A stretch of DNA of 24,973 nt from a virus, in IMG/VR virus record IMGVR_UViG_3300032665_000178, positions 1-24,973 of that record. One strand, 5' to 3'. Positions within the stretch are counted from its first letter, which is position 1. Each line of letters starts with the position of its first letter. Both the position numbers and the translations under genes were made by a program. The notes beneath the pieces are model-generated. The model was given only the letters and a program-made list of their open reading frames with translations. It did no database searches and had not been told where the DNA came from. This document shows, in pieces, positions 7,873 to 14,210 of the stretch.

Positions 7873-8073
7873 TTATTTCTTTTTAACCTTCTTAGCTAAA
7901 GCTTTATCCATTTTCATGTCTTCTTTAGCAGATGGCTTTTTCTTGTCCATCTTTTTGTCTGCTTTTTCAAAAGCAGCCTTTTGCTTAGGAGACATGCCCT
8001 TCATAAGCTTAGCGTCTTGCTTTTTGTCTTTAGCTTTTGCCTTTTTATCACGGCACCCACATGTAGCGCACAT
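7873..8073 (-). CDS. Lys-rich small protein with N-terminal CxxCGC motif, 66 aa
   Basis: I place the start at ATG 8073, giving MCATCGCRDKK; the frame is open further upstream but that part overlaps the preceding gene. The ATG lies one base after the preceding stop (TAATATG), with an AAGGG-type site just upstream. The first seven residues contain three cysteines (C2, C5, C7), and the remainder is about one third lysine with SPKQKAAFEKADKKMDKKK. Short proteins beginning MCATCGC occur in phage structural regions, and I recall them without an assigned role. The cysteines could bind metal; the basic tail could contact DNA or acidic virion surfaces. A terminator follows immediately. Confidence 0.65.
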   Translation of the reverse strand: MCATCGCRDKKAKAKDKKQDAKLMKGMSPKQKAAFEKADKKMDKKKPSAKEDMKMDKALAKKVKKK

Positions 8074-8074
8074 A

Positions 8075-8254
8075 TTACTTGCCCTTCTTCTCGTCCTTCT
8101 TGCCTTTGATGGCAAGCTTAGTCATTTTTGCTTGACCGTACTTTTTACGGCCAGCTGCTGCAGCAACTGCTGCAGGATTCTCTGCTCCAGACTTAGCGGC
8201 TTCTTTTTCAACTTTCTTGAAACGAGCTCCTGAGCCTAATTTAGCTTTTGCCAT
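8075..8254 (-). CDS. Small basic Ala/Lys-rich protein, 59 aa
   Basis: ATG at 8254 with a strong site (AAGGAGAAAAAATG) and a 59-codon frame ending TAA at 8077-8075. The sequence starts MAKAKLGSGARFKKVEKEAA, has an AAAAAGRKKYGQAKM centre and a Lys-rich end. The GSGxRF and GRKKYGQAKM blocks recall small proteins found beside structural genes in many environmental phages. It is about 25 per cent Lys/Arg and likely helical in part. Upstream the stop of the 29-residue gene lies just before its ribosome site, and downstream the next gene starts one base after its stop. Function is unknown. Confidence 0.75.
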   Translation of the reverse strand: MAKAKLGSGARFKKVEKEAAKSGAENPAAVAAAAGRKKYGQAKMTKLAIKGKKDEKKGK

Positions 8255-8263
8255 TTTTTCTCC

Positions 8264-8353
8264 TTAGGGCTTTTTTACAACTATGTTAGCTGTGGTTTTA
8301 GATGAAGACTTAACAGATATGTTTTGTCCTTTTTTAGTTATTCGGATACTCAT
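8264..8353 (-). CDS. Mini-gene, 29 aa
   Basis: The ATG at 8353 overlaps the preceding stop as ATGA, and the frame ends TAA at 8266-8264 next to the AAGGAG of the following gene. The peptide begins MSIRITKKGQNISVK and ends NIVVKKP: basic and beta-prone, with regular alternation of hydrophobic residues. It has no ribosome site of its own and would depend on re-initiation. Not recognised. The fit between two genes without leftover bases is the main reason for accepting it. Confidence 0.5.
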   Translation of the reverse strand: MSIRITKKGQNISVKSSSKTTANIVVKKP

Positions 8354-8658
8354 GCTGAGGTTACCATCAATAGAGCTACTTTTGGAGAGCCAGATGCCGC
8401 AATAGCGTAAAGTTTTTCATTTGAACCTAGGCTATCAATTGTAACGGAGGCTCCCGCGGCAACTGAAACGCCGTATGAGGAGGATGTCACAGCAGATCCA
8501 CCAATATATACAACAATAGACGCGTCCGTGTTTTGTACAGAAATGCTTCCATACTGCCAAGCATTACGAGTTTCTGGACCAACAGTGACAAGAGCATCGT
8601 TGTTAAGTAGTGTTGCGGTTGAGCTGTTAAGAGTAACAATTGAGTGTGTTAGTGCCAT
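8350..8658 (-). CDS. Small beta-rich virion protein, 102 aa
   Basis: A 102-residue protein beginning MALTHSIVTLNSSTATLL, with SISVQNTDASIVVYIGGSAV in the middle and VSVAAGASVTIDSLGSNEKL later. The pattern of a strand followed by QN/T, an IVVYIGG strand and an AAGASVTI strand matches a small beta-sandwich family common in phage structural clusters, where members may decorate head or tail. It is strongly Ser/Thr/Val-rich and has no Cys. AAGGAG lies before the ATG. Two other short beta proteins (11142-11477 and 15056-15367) have similar length and composition, though clear sequence similarity is hard to judge by eye. Confidence 0.65.
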   Translation of the reverse strand: MALTHSIVTLNSSTATLLNNDALVTVGPETRNAWQYGSISVQNTDASIVVYIGGSAVTSSSYGVSVAAGASVTIDSLGSNEKLYAIAASGSPKVALLMVTSA

Positions 8659-8666
8659 GATTCTCC

Positions 8667-9200
8667 TTAAAGAGGGGTGTCTACATACTGAGTAAATTGA
8701 GGATCGTTGACCATTTCTTCTGGCATAACCTGCACTAGATCAACCGTTAGAAGGACAAAGTTCTCACTAATGATACCGCTTTGCTGAGACTTGTAGGGGC
8801 GAAATACCTGCCCCTTCCATATAACTCGGTCGCGGTCGCGGTTATCTGGATTGTCCATAGTTCCTGGCGCAATCTTTTCAATGTCTAAAGCATTAATTGT
8901 AAGATGAAGGTAGTCAGCGTTATAGAAACCTTGTTGACTGGTTTTAGAGTCGCCCTGTTGAATAACGGCTCGAATAATGGGTATAACGTAGGGGCCAAAC
9001 CAAACTTTACCGCCAGAACCTGTTAGGTAGGAGTCTCCAACATCGTAGATTGGGTCTACAGTAGAATCGTCAAAGTCAAAGATATACCACCAAGCGGTAG
9101 TTCCTACTGGGTTTGTTAAATCGTCGGTTATGCCGTTTGATATTGAGTTACGCTCAAAGTCGCTGGAAAACCTTCCACCTGGGGTATACGCGCGGCTCAC
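8667..9200 (-). CDS. Structural protein, probable neck / head-closure subunit
   Basis: A 177-residue protein with a GTG start at 9200 that overlaps the preceding stop as GTGA. The chain has WWYIFDFDDSTVDPIYDVGD near residue 40, a GGKVWFGPYVIPIIRAVIQQ strand region, an LTINALDIEKIAPG segment and a DRDRVIWKGQVFRPY turn. This reads as a beta-barrel protein and recalls head-tail connector or neck proteins found between adaptor and tail-terminator genes, but I do not recognise a named family. The upstream and downstream genes are both virion components, so a structural role is likely. Confidence 0.6.
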   Translation of the reverse strand: MSRAYTPGGRFSSDFERNSISNGITDDLTNPVGTTAWWYIFDFDDSTVDPIYDVGDSYLTGSGGKVWFGPYVIPIIRAVIQQGDSKTSQQGFYNADYLHLTINALDIEKIAPGTMDNPDNRDRDRVIWKGQVFRPYKSQQSGIISENFVLLTVDLVQVMPEEMVNDPQFTQYVDTPL

Positions 9201-9571
9201 TCTACGGGATCCCAGCTCTTATTTGCCTCATTCCAGAAATAGTTTTTACCGTCATTTGGCATGGGAATAGGCGATGTCCACAAATAAGTGCTCTTATCTA
9301 AAATCCAAGATGCAAAGGGGGGATTAGGGGTGTAGAACCCAACTCCATCCCAAAGCATGCCTATACCTGCGTAGTTGTACCCAATTTGTTGACCTCCGTC
9401 AGGGTTTCCATCTGCGCCGTAGTGAATCCCTCCACGAGTGTTATAGCTTGTTTTTACCCATGTACCCCCAAAGGAATCCATAAGTAATTGGTAACCCTCA
9501 GTGGGATCGTTATTATCTCCAACAGTTACTTGGGTAACAACTCCGTTTTCAACTTTTGCCCAATGCGCCAT
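9197..9571 (-). CDS. Cyanophage-type virion protein (MAHWAKVENGVV family), 124 aa
   Basis: The correct start is ATG at 9571, which overlaps the preceding stop as TAATG; the frame is open further upstream, but that part is an Arg/Trp-rich read-through of Gly codons. The protein starts MAHWAKVENGVVTQVTVGD and contains FGGTWVKTSYNTRGGIHY, YAGIGMLWDGVGFYTPNPPF, SWILDKSTYLW and WDPVE. This is a familiar family in marine and freshwater cyanophages and pelagiphages, normally near tail fibre or structural genes and with no proven function. The repeated aromatic turns suggest a small beta protein on fibres or baseplate. Its stop overlaps the next GTG start. Confidence 0.8.
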   Translation of the reverse strand: MAHWAKVENGVVTQVTVGDNNDPTEGYQLLMDSFGGTWVKTSYNTRGGIHYGADGNPDGGQQIGYNYAGIGMLWDGVGFYTPNPPFASWILDKSTYLWTSPIPMPNDGKNYFWNEANKSWDPVE

Positions 9572-11055
9572 TATCCACCTACCTGAGATCTTGTATATCG
9601 AACAATTACAACTCCAGAACCACCAGGTCCGCCAGCAACATTTGGGTTTGTGTTGTAAGGATAAGCACCACCACCTCCACCAGAAGTAGGAGCTCCTCCG
9701 CCGCCTACTCCGCCCCCACCGCCTGCTCCTCCAGCTCCTCCTCCAGAGGTTCCAGCGCCTCCGCCGCCGCCTCCGTAGTAACCGCCAGAACCTGTTCCTG
9801 TTGCCGTTGCCCAAGAAGAGTAAGATCCTGTGCCTGATCCCCCAGATCCGCCAACATTTGTTGTTCCATTTCCTCCTGCGCCTCCAGCGCCACCGCCTCC
9901 TCCAGCGCCTAAAGATCCAGAGGGGAATCCTCCAGAACCATTAGAAGTTCCACCAGCGTTTCCTTGGCCAGAGACGCCAGCTCCAGGGGTTGGGGTGTCG
10001 CTGCTAGTAGTTCCGCCGTAATGGGTGTCCATAAACCTATCACTTCCAGATGTGCTTGCAACCCCTCCACCTGCCGCAGTTAAACTTCCTAAACTTGAGG
10101 GGTTACCGCCATATGAACCGCCGCCGCCTCCTGCACCAACTGTAACCGTTTGAGAGGTGCTTACTACTTGAGATGCGTAGTATGCAACCCCTCCAGCACC
10201 TCCGCCAGAGCCAGCCTCGTACCCATTATCTTGAGTAAAGTTAATTCCATAAACTCCAGTAAAAGATCCACTGGCACCACCACCTTGGCCACCAGACACC
10301 ACTAAAACGTCTGCAGTAAGGCTAGTGTTTGAAACTCCAAGTGTTCCATTTGATGTAAACGTTCTGTAATAGTAAGTAGCATCAGATGAGAGAGTGCCCC
10401 CCGTCACGCTTGGATAAAAATTTACGGTAACTGAGGAGGAGGCGCTAGAAGGCAAAGAGGTTCCATTAGCATTTGTAGCGGTAACCGTATATGTATAAGT
10501 CCCAGCTGTGGTTTCAGCGATAACTATAGGGCTTGATGCTCCTGAAGCATACGCACCACTAGAAGATGTAGCTGTGTATTGAGTTATAGATTTTCCACCA
10601 GAGTTAGAAGGAACTGAAAATGCTACCGAGACTGACCCAACGCCAGGTGTATAAGAAGGTGTTCCAATTGTGGGGGCCGCAGGCACGGTAGTTGCTGTTA
10701 CAGAGGAAGATGATCTTGAAACGCCTGAAGTCCCTGTAGAGTTAGTGGCTGTAATTGTGTATGTGTATGAAACGTTTGATTGTAAGCCTGTAACAGATAA
10801 TGGAGAAGCTGAACCAGATGCTGTATAAGCTCCTGGGTTAGAGGTTACTGTGTAACTGGTAGGGGCTCCTCCAGTAGCTGCTTTAGTAAAAGCCACGGTA
10901 GCAGCGCCGTTGTTAAATGCTTTTCCAGAGCCAACGTCTGTAACCGATGATATTGTTGGCGCGTCAGGAACATCTGGTATTGTTGTATTTCCAGCGTCCG
11001 CATTGCGGTATTTGTTCCTATTTAAGGTGTTAAGTCTGCTTGCCTTCTTAATCAC
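9571..11055 (-). CDS. Fn3-containing Gly-rich adhesin / tail fibre tip protein
   Basis: A 494-residue protein with GTG start at 11055 (GGAG eight bases upstream). Residues about 29-123 and 124-211 are two fibronectin type III-like domains: PDAPTISSVT then SYTYTITATNSTGTSG, and PAAPTIGTPSYTPGVGSVSV then TYTYTVTATNANGTS. From about 245 to 487 the protein is a Gly-rich domain opening with ADVLVVSGGQGGG and ending GGSGVVIVRYTRSQ. Gly-rich domains of this type form polyglycine II-like sandwiches in some receptor-binding proteins (for example T4-like gp38 adhesins), so a host-binding role is likely. The antisense strand of the Gly stretch gives long Pro-rich frames that are not genes. Confidence 0.8.
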   Translation of the reverse strand: MIKKASRLNTLNRNKYRNADAGNTTIPDVPDAPTISSVTDVGSGKAFNNGAATVAFTKAATGGAPTSYTVTSNPGAYTASGSASPLSVTGLQSNVSYTYTITATNSTGTSGVSRSSSSVTATTVPAAPTIGTPSYTPGVGSVSVAFSVPSNSGGKSITQYTATSSSGAYASGASSPIVIAETTAGTYTYTVTATNANGTSLPSSASSSVTVNFYPSVTGGTLSSDATYYYRTFTSNGTLGVSNTSLTADVLVVSGGQGGGASGSFTGVYGINFTQDNGYEAGSGGGAGGVAYYASQVVSTSQTVTVGAGGGGGSYGGNPSSLGSLTAAGGGVASTSGSDRFMDTHYGGTTSSDTPTPGAGVSGQGNAGGTSNGSGGFPSGSLGAGGGGGAGGAGGNGTTNVGGSGGSGTGSYSSWATATGTGSGGYYGGGGGGAGTSGGGAGGAGGGGGVGGGGAPTSGGGGGAYPYNTNPNVAGGPGGSGVVIVRYTRSQVGG

Positions 11056-11067
11056 GACTTAATCTCC

Positions 11068-11142
11068 TTAGTTGTCTTGGACTTGTGCGTCCTCATAGGT
11101 GTGCCCACCAAGTCCTGAATTACTAGCTTTAGTAGCGGACAT
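11068..11142 (-). CDS. Possible mini-gene, 24 aa
   Basis: An ATG at 11142 overlaps the preceding stop as TAATG, the same junction seen at five other places in this window, and the frame ends at TAA 11070-11068, next to the GGAG of the adhesin gene. The peptide is MSATKASNSGLGGHTYEDAQ plus VQDN. It may be a real small protein or only a leader that keeps ribosomes coupled across the gap. The sequence has no recognised motif. Confidence 0.45.
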   Translation of the reverse strand: MSATKASNSGLGGHTYEDAQVQDN

Positions 11143-11477
11143 TAGGAAATCTCACTTCCAAAAGCACTAAATGAGACAGTTGTTGCAGAGCTGTAAACTT
11201 GAATTGTAGCGCCATTTTGTAAGGTTATACCTAAAGTTAAAAAGGTAGTATCGTTGGCGTTTACAGTGGCTCCATAAACAACCATGTTTGCGGAAGAAGG
11301 CGCAGAGCTGTTAGGTACCACAGCAATTCTATAAGTTGCTGCGGTTGAAGTCTGGTTGCATACCGATATGGTAGAAATAATTGCAGAAGAGGTCCCACTA
11401 GGGGTGTACAAAGTGGTATATGTGCTTCCACCCGCGGCTGTGGTTTGCTGACCTAGTATCTTATAAGCGTTTGCCAT
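11142..11477 (-). CDS. Small beta-rich virion protein (cyanophage-like), 111 aa
   Basis: An 111-residue protein beginning MANAYKILGQQTTAAGGSTY, with TLYTPSGTSSAIISTISVCN, YRIAVVP, TTFLTLGITLQNG and a C-terminal SFSAFGSEIS. This strand order (AYKILGQ start, a STIxVCNxT strand, a RIAV strand and an LGITLQNG turn) matches a family seen in cyanophage and other environmental phage structural regions, with no assigned function. It is the first gene to resume on the minus strand left of the island and has AAGGAGT before its ATG. It pairs with the Gly-rich adhesin downstream, as the 103-residue protein at 15056 does with the adhesin at 14211. Confidence 0.75.
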   Translation of the reverse strand: MANAYKILGQQTTAAGGSTYTTLYTPSGTSSAIISTISVCNQTSTAATYRIAVVPNSSAPSSANMVVYGATVNANDTTFLTLGITLQNGATIQVYSSATTVSFSAFGSEIS

Positions 11478-11513
11478 GGTACTCCTTAAATGGTAGTAAA
11501 GCTAGGATAGTAA

Positions 11514-11544
11514 AAAGTAGAGCATTTGTACCCCTAAAGTAGAG
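11514..11544. repeat. Two direct repeats AAAGTAGAG 22 bp apart in divergent promoter region
   Basis: AAAGTAGAG occurs at 11514-11522 and again at 11536-11544, start-to-start 22 bases, close to two helical turns. Both copies lie between the divergent starts at 11477 and 11563, overlapping the likely plus-strand promoter. This could be a binding site for a regulator of one or both directions; chance is not excluded in an AT-rich spacer. Confidence 0.35.
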
Positions 11545-11556
11545 ATGTGATACCAT
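11526..11556 (+). promoter_or_regulatory. Candidate leaderless promoter of the glycan-modification island
   Basis: TTGTAC (11526-11531) and TACCAT (11551-11556), with a 19-base spacer, lie just upstream of the ATG at 11563. A start of transcription six to eight bases after the -10 would fall on the ATG itself. No Shine-Dalgarno sequence precedes this ATG, unlike most genes in the window, which fits a leaderless mRNA. The spacer is longer than ideal, and GATACC (spacer 17) is an alternative -10. Confidence 0.45.
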
Positions 11557-11562
11557 ATCCCC

Positions 11563-12561
11563 ATGAATCTTGTCCAGCGCTCTGTTTCTAATGGGGGAAA
11601 GCTGGCCCCTTTAGTAATCCCAGAAGGTCTAACTTCAGGCACTGGGCTTATGAATCCATCTATCTTTATTGATGATGATGGGGACATTTTAGTCAACTTG
11701 CGCCATGTAAATTATACACTGTACCACGCTGAGAACAAGCAGAGGTTCCCCAGCCCCTTTGGACCTCTTGCTTACCTTCACCCTGAGAAAGATCAGCGCT
11801 TAGTTACAGAGAACTATCTTTGCCGTTTAGATGAGAACCTAGAAATGATCAACCATACTAAGGTTGAGATGCTCCAACTCCACGAGCCTATTTGGGAGTT
11901 TGTAGGTTTAGAAGACGCGCGCCTAATGCAATGGGAGGGCGTTTACTACTTAGTTGGGGTTCGGCGAGACACTACTACCCATGGCCAAGGTCGTATGGAG
12001 TATAGCCAGATTGAGATTGACAAAGAGACTTGGGCAGTGAAAGAGATAAAGCGCAAACGCATACCCGCTCCAGCGCCTGATGCGTCTTATTGTGAAAAGA
12101 ACTGGTACCCCATATTAGATATGCCATATTACTTTGTAAAATGGACCTCACCTACAGAGATTGTTTATGCGCATCCTACAGCTGAAGAGACTAAACAGAT
12201 TAGTGTTAGAGAGTCTCCACGAACTCCCTTAGACCAACGAGGTAGCTCTCAAGTGGTGCGATGGGGAAACATGTATATTTCTATCTCACATGAGGTAACT
12301 CTTTACAAAAATTACTTATTGCAAAAAGACGGTTTATATCGCCACAGGTTAGTCTTATGGGATCAAGAAATGAACCTCATTGGATATAGCAAAGAATTTT
12401 CATTTTTAGATGGGCAGATAGAGTTTTGTGTTGGAGCTGCTAAGCAAGGTGGAGATCTTCTTGTTAGTTTTGGTTTCCAAGACAATGCTGCATTTGTTCT
12501 TAGAGTACCAGGTCCAGTTGTAGAGGATTTAATTGTGGAGGCTCTTAGTTATGAGAATTGA
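11563..12561 (+). CDS. GH130-like beta-propeller protein (putative glycosidase / glycan phosphorylase-like)
   Basis: A 332-residue protein and the first gene of the plus-strand island. Motifs in order: NPSIFIDDDGDILVNLRHVN (31-50), GLEDARL (115-121) followed by WEGVYYLVGVRRD, CEKNWYP (177-183), RGSSQVV (226-232) and ISHEV (241-245). The NPS, EDxR and EKNW-type blocks match five-bladed beta-propellers related to GH130/GH43, which act on mannosides and other glycans, sometimes as domains beside glycosyltransferases. Whether the catalytic acid is present cannot be settled by eye; it may act as a glycan-binding propeller. No signal peptide, so it acts in the infected cell. The stop overlaps the next start by 11 bases. 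No ribosome site precedes the ATG. Confidence 0.7.
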   Translation: MNLVQRSVSNGGKLAPLVIPEGLTSGTGLMNPSIFIDDDGDILVNLRHVNYTLYHAENKQRFPSPFGPLAYLHPEKDQRLVTENYLCRLDENLEMINHTKVEMLQLHEPIWEFVGLEDARLMQWEGVYYLVGVRRDTTTHGQGRMEYSQIEIDKETWAVKEIKRKRIPAPAPDASYCEKNWYPILDMPYYFVKWTSPTEIVYAHPTAEETKQISVRESPRTPLDQRGSSQVVRWGNMYISISHEVTLYKNYLLQKDGLYRHRLVLWDQEMNLIGYSKEFSFLDGQIEFCVGAAKQGGDLLVSFGFQDNAAFVLRVPGPVVEDLIVEALSYEN

Positions 12562-13111
12562 AGACTTAGTAGTAGAGCTGTCTAAAGATCCTTTTAACCC
12601 AGAACTTAATTTCAAATGCGCTTTAGAATACAACAGAATTAATCAAACCGCTTCTGCCGTTTCTTTTTATCTTAGAACAGCTGAGTACGGTGATGAAGTA
12701 AAAGACAAAGAGATTATTTATATGTCTTTATTAAAAATGGCTTTGTGTTTTGAGGATCAAACTGACAGACAGCACACTGTAATTAACTGCTGGCGTCAGG
12801 CACTCATTGTAGACCCACATAGACCAGAGGCATACTTCCTAATGTCTCAACATTATGAGCGCCAAAAATCATGGCAAGAAGCGTACATGTGGGCAGAGAT
12901 GGGTTTAAGAAACCTAGCTTCAGATCTTCCTGAGTATGTAGGATATCCAGGAATATTTGCTTTAGAGTTTGAAAAAGCGGTAGCTGGTTATTGGATAGGT
13001 AGATATGAAGAGTGCATATCACTATTTAAAAACTTACTTGCCTCAGACATACCTGAAACTTATAAAGAGTCGGTCAAAGGAAACTTAAGGATATTAAATG
13101 TTGCTTTTTGA
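12551..13111 (+). CDS. TPR-like helical protein
   Basis: A 186-residue protein; I choose ATG 12551, with GGAG ten bases upstream, over a TTG at 12533. It is a run of paired helices: DPFNPELNFKCALEYNRI, SFYLRTAEYG, YMSLLKMALCFEDQ, WRQALIVDPHRPEAYFLMSQ, HYERQKSWQEAYMWAEMGLR and FEKAVAGYWIGRYEEC. The DPHRPEAYFLMSQHYE and WAEMGL pattern is that of TPR-type repeats found at the C-terminus of family 2 glycosyltransferases in many phages, but no glycosyltransferase domain is attached here. It overlaps the FkbM gene by 14 bases and shares a 19-base identity with the broken copy at 13762-14057. A scaffold for the neighbouring glycan enzymes is plausible. Confidence 0.7.
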   Translation: MRIEDLVVELSKDPFNPELNFKCALEYNRINQTASAVSFYLRTAEYGDEVKDKEIIYMSLLKMALCFEDQTDRQHTVINCWRQALIVDPHRPEAYFLMSQHYERQKSWQEAYMWAEMGLRNLASDLPEYVGYPGIFALEFEKAVAGYWIGRYEECISLFKNLLASDIPETYKESVKGNLRILNVAF

Positions 13112-13760
13112 TATAGGCGCTAACCGCGGAGATGCCACTATTGCAGGTCTTAATAAAGGTTACCAAGTAGTTGCCTTAGAGCCTGCGCCAAGAGTGTTTG
13201 CTGAGCTAGTAAAAAACTTTATTTATAATCCAGCAGTTATTCCTTTAAAGTTTGCAGTTTCAGACTCTAATGGACAACTAATTGACTTGTACGAGGCTGA
13301 CGAAGATGGCCTATCTTCTATAAATAAGCATTGGCTTACTGGTGATGAGATGCCCTACAAGGGTAAACCTTTTAGAACTGTAAAAGCATATACCACTACA
13401 GTTGATTCCTTAGCAAATGTCTATGGAGAGCCTGATTTAATAAAGATAGATGTAGAAGGCGCCGAATGGTCTGTGTTTAAGGGCATGACTAAGCACCACG
13501 GAACCCTAACTTTTGAATGGACAAACGTAACTATTGGCGAGCACCAATCTCAGTTAGAGTATTTAAAGTCTTTGGGGTACACAGAGTTTGGCCCACAGTT
13601 TATTGAGCACCATCTTCAAGAGCCTAAAGAATGGTTTTCTATTGAAAAATATCGCTTAGACGATTGGGCAATCAAGAACTTAGCAAAATGGGAAGACGGC
13701 GGTTGGAAAAAGTCAGGCCTCAGACCTACAGCAGATGTGGGAATGTGCTGGGTTCGTTAA
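13098..13760 (+). CDS. FkbM-family SAM-dependent methyltransferase
   Basis: A 220-residue protein with class I methyltransferase motifs: DIGANRGD (5-12) as the SAM-binding glycine loop, VVALEP (24-29) with the acidic residue after strand 2, and DLIKIDVEGAEW (113-124), the FkbM signature IDVEGxE. FkbM-type enzymes O-methylate sugars or other small molecules, and phage copies often sit next to glycosyltransferases. The C-terminal part after about 150 (LEYLKSLGYTEFGP, then EWFSIEKYRLDDW) resembles the sugar-handling extension in phage members. The ATG overlaps the TPR-like gene by 14 bases and has AAGGA six bases upstream. It probably methylates a glycan on the virion or host surface; the acceptor is unknown. 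Confidence 0.85.
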   Translation: MLLFDIGANRGDATIAGLNKGYQVVALEPAPRVFAELVKNFIYNPAVIPLKFAVSDSNGQLIDLYEADEDGLSSINKHWLTGDEMPYKGKPFRTVKAYTTTVDSLANVYGEPDLIKIDVEGAEWSVFKGMTKHHGTLTFEWTNVTIGEHQSQLEYLKSLGYTEFGPQFIEHHLQEPKEWFSIEKYRLDDWAIKNLAKWEDGGWKKSGLRPTADVGMCWVR

Positions 13761-13761
13761 T

Positions 13762-14057
13762 AGTAGTTTATCTGAAATTTATCGCGTAATGCTGAGTGGC
13801 GGGAGTGTTATACCTGGGCAGAGCTAGGCCTCTATCATTCAACAGATACAGCCAATCCCTTTTTAGAATACCCGGGGGAATACGCACTTAAGTTTGAAAA
13901 AGCGGTAGCAGGATGGTGGGTAGGAAGAACAAAAGACTCTGTAGAGATCTCCAACTCTCTATTAAAACAAGAGTTAAACGATGACTACAGAGTCTGTGTT
14001 TCAAATAATTTAAGCAGGATTGTCGGGTTAAGGGCTAACCTCTACCGCATCTGCTAG
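13762..14057 (+). pseudogene. Frameshifted remnant of a second TPR-like / glycosyltransferase C-terminal gene
   Basis: After the FkbM stop the sequence still encodes a decayed copy of the TPR-like C-terminus. The first frame reads SLSEIYR (like LMSQHYER in the intact gene); near 13785-13788 the match moves to another frame, giving NAEWRECYTWAELGLYHS, then YPGEYALKFEKAVAGWWVGR and NNLSRIVG up to TAG 14055-14057. The intact gene has KSWQEAYMWAEMGL, YPGIFALEFEKAVAGYWIGR and GNLRILN at the same spacing. A 19-base identity (13891-13909 with 12966-12984) lies in the match. No start or ribosome site is present, and the 5' part of the gene is missing. The last 30 bases overlap the minus-strand zinc-ribbon gene. 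Confidence 0.8.
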
Positions 14058-14195
14058 TACTGTTTCATTCACTAATTGATAGTCATCATTTCCGCATTGA
14101 TTACATGTAGGGAAATACATTGGCTCGTCTTTTCCACGTTGCTCAATATACTGATGTCCACAACATGCTGACACATATTCAAATCTAACTGTCAT
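14028..14195 (-). CDS. Small zinc-ribbon-like protein, 55 aa
   Basis: ATG at 14195 preceded by GGAGATAAATAA, a good ribosome site, and a 55-codon frame to TAA at 14030-14028. The peptide starts MTVRFEYVSACCGHQYIEQR and continues through MYFPTCNQCGNDDYQLVNE. Cysteines 11, 12, 31 and 34 with His14 make a plausible zinc site of the ribbon type (CxxC in the second knuckle). Small proteins of this kind are common in phages, often without a known role. It follows the Gly-rich adhesin gene and its 3' end overlaps the remnant on the other strand by 30 bases. Function unknown. Confidence 0.75.
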   Translation of the reverse strand: MTVRFEYVSACCGHQYIEQRGKDEPMYFPTCNQCGNDDYQLVNETVLADAVEVSP

Positions 14196-14210
14196 TTATT
14201 TATCTCCATC

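Noticed and set aside
8074-8115. N-terminal extension of the 66-residue basic protein (MPSKARRTRRRASN)
   Set aside because: It overlaps the 59-residue gene in another frame; ATG 8073 directly after that gene's stop gives the familiar MCATCGC start.
7790-8233. 147-residue plus-strand frame with hydrophobic Leu/Phe-rich sequence
   Set aside because: It is antisense to Lys-rich genes (AAG/AAA gives CTT/TTT), which makes a false membrane-like protein; the minus-strand genes have ribosome sites and tight junctions.
9572-9814. Arg/Trp-rich N-terminal extension of the 124-residue virion protein
   Set aside because: It is the out-of-frame reading of Gly codons of the adhesin gene; the natural start is ATG 9571 in a TAATG junction.
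12533-12550. TTG start at 12533 for the TPR-like protein
   Set aside because: It has no ribosome site at the right distance; ATG 12551 has GGAG upstream and gives the usual overlap with the previous gene.
14026-14040. GGTTA-AGGGC-TAACC hairpin as a terminator for the island
   Set aside because: Only five base pairs with no T-run on either strand.
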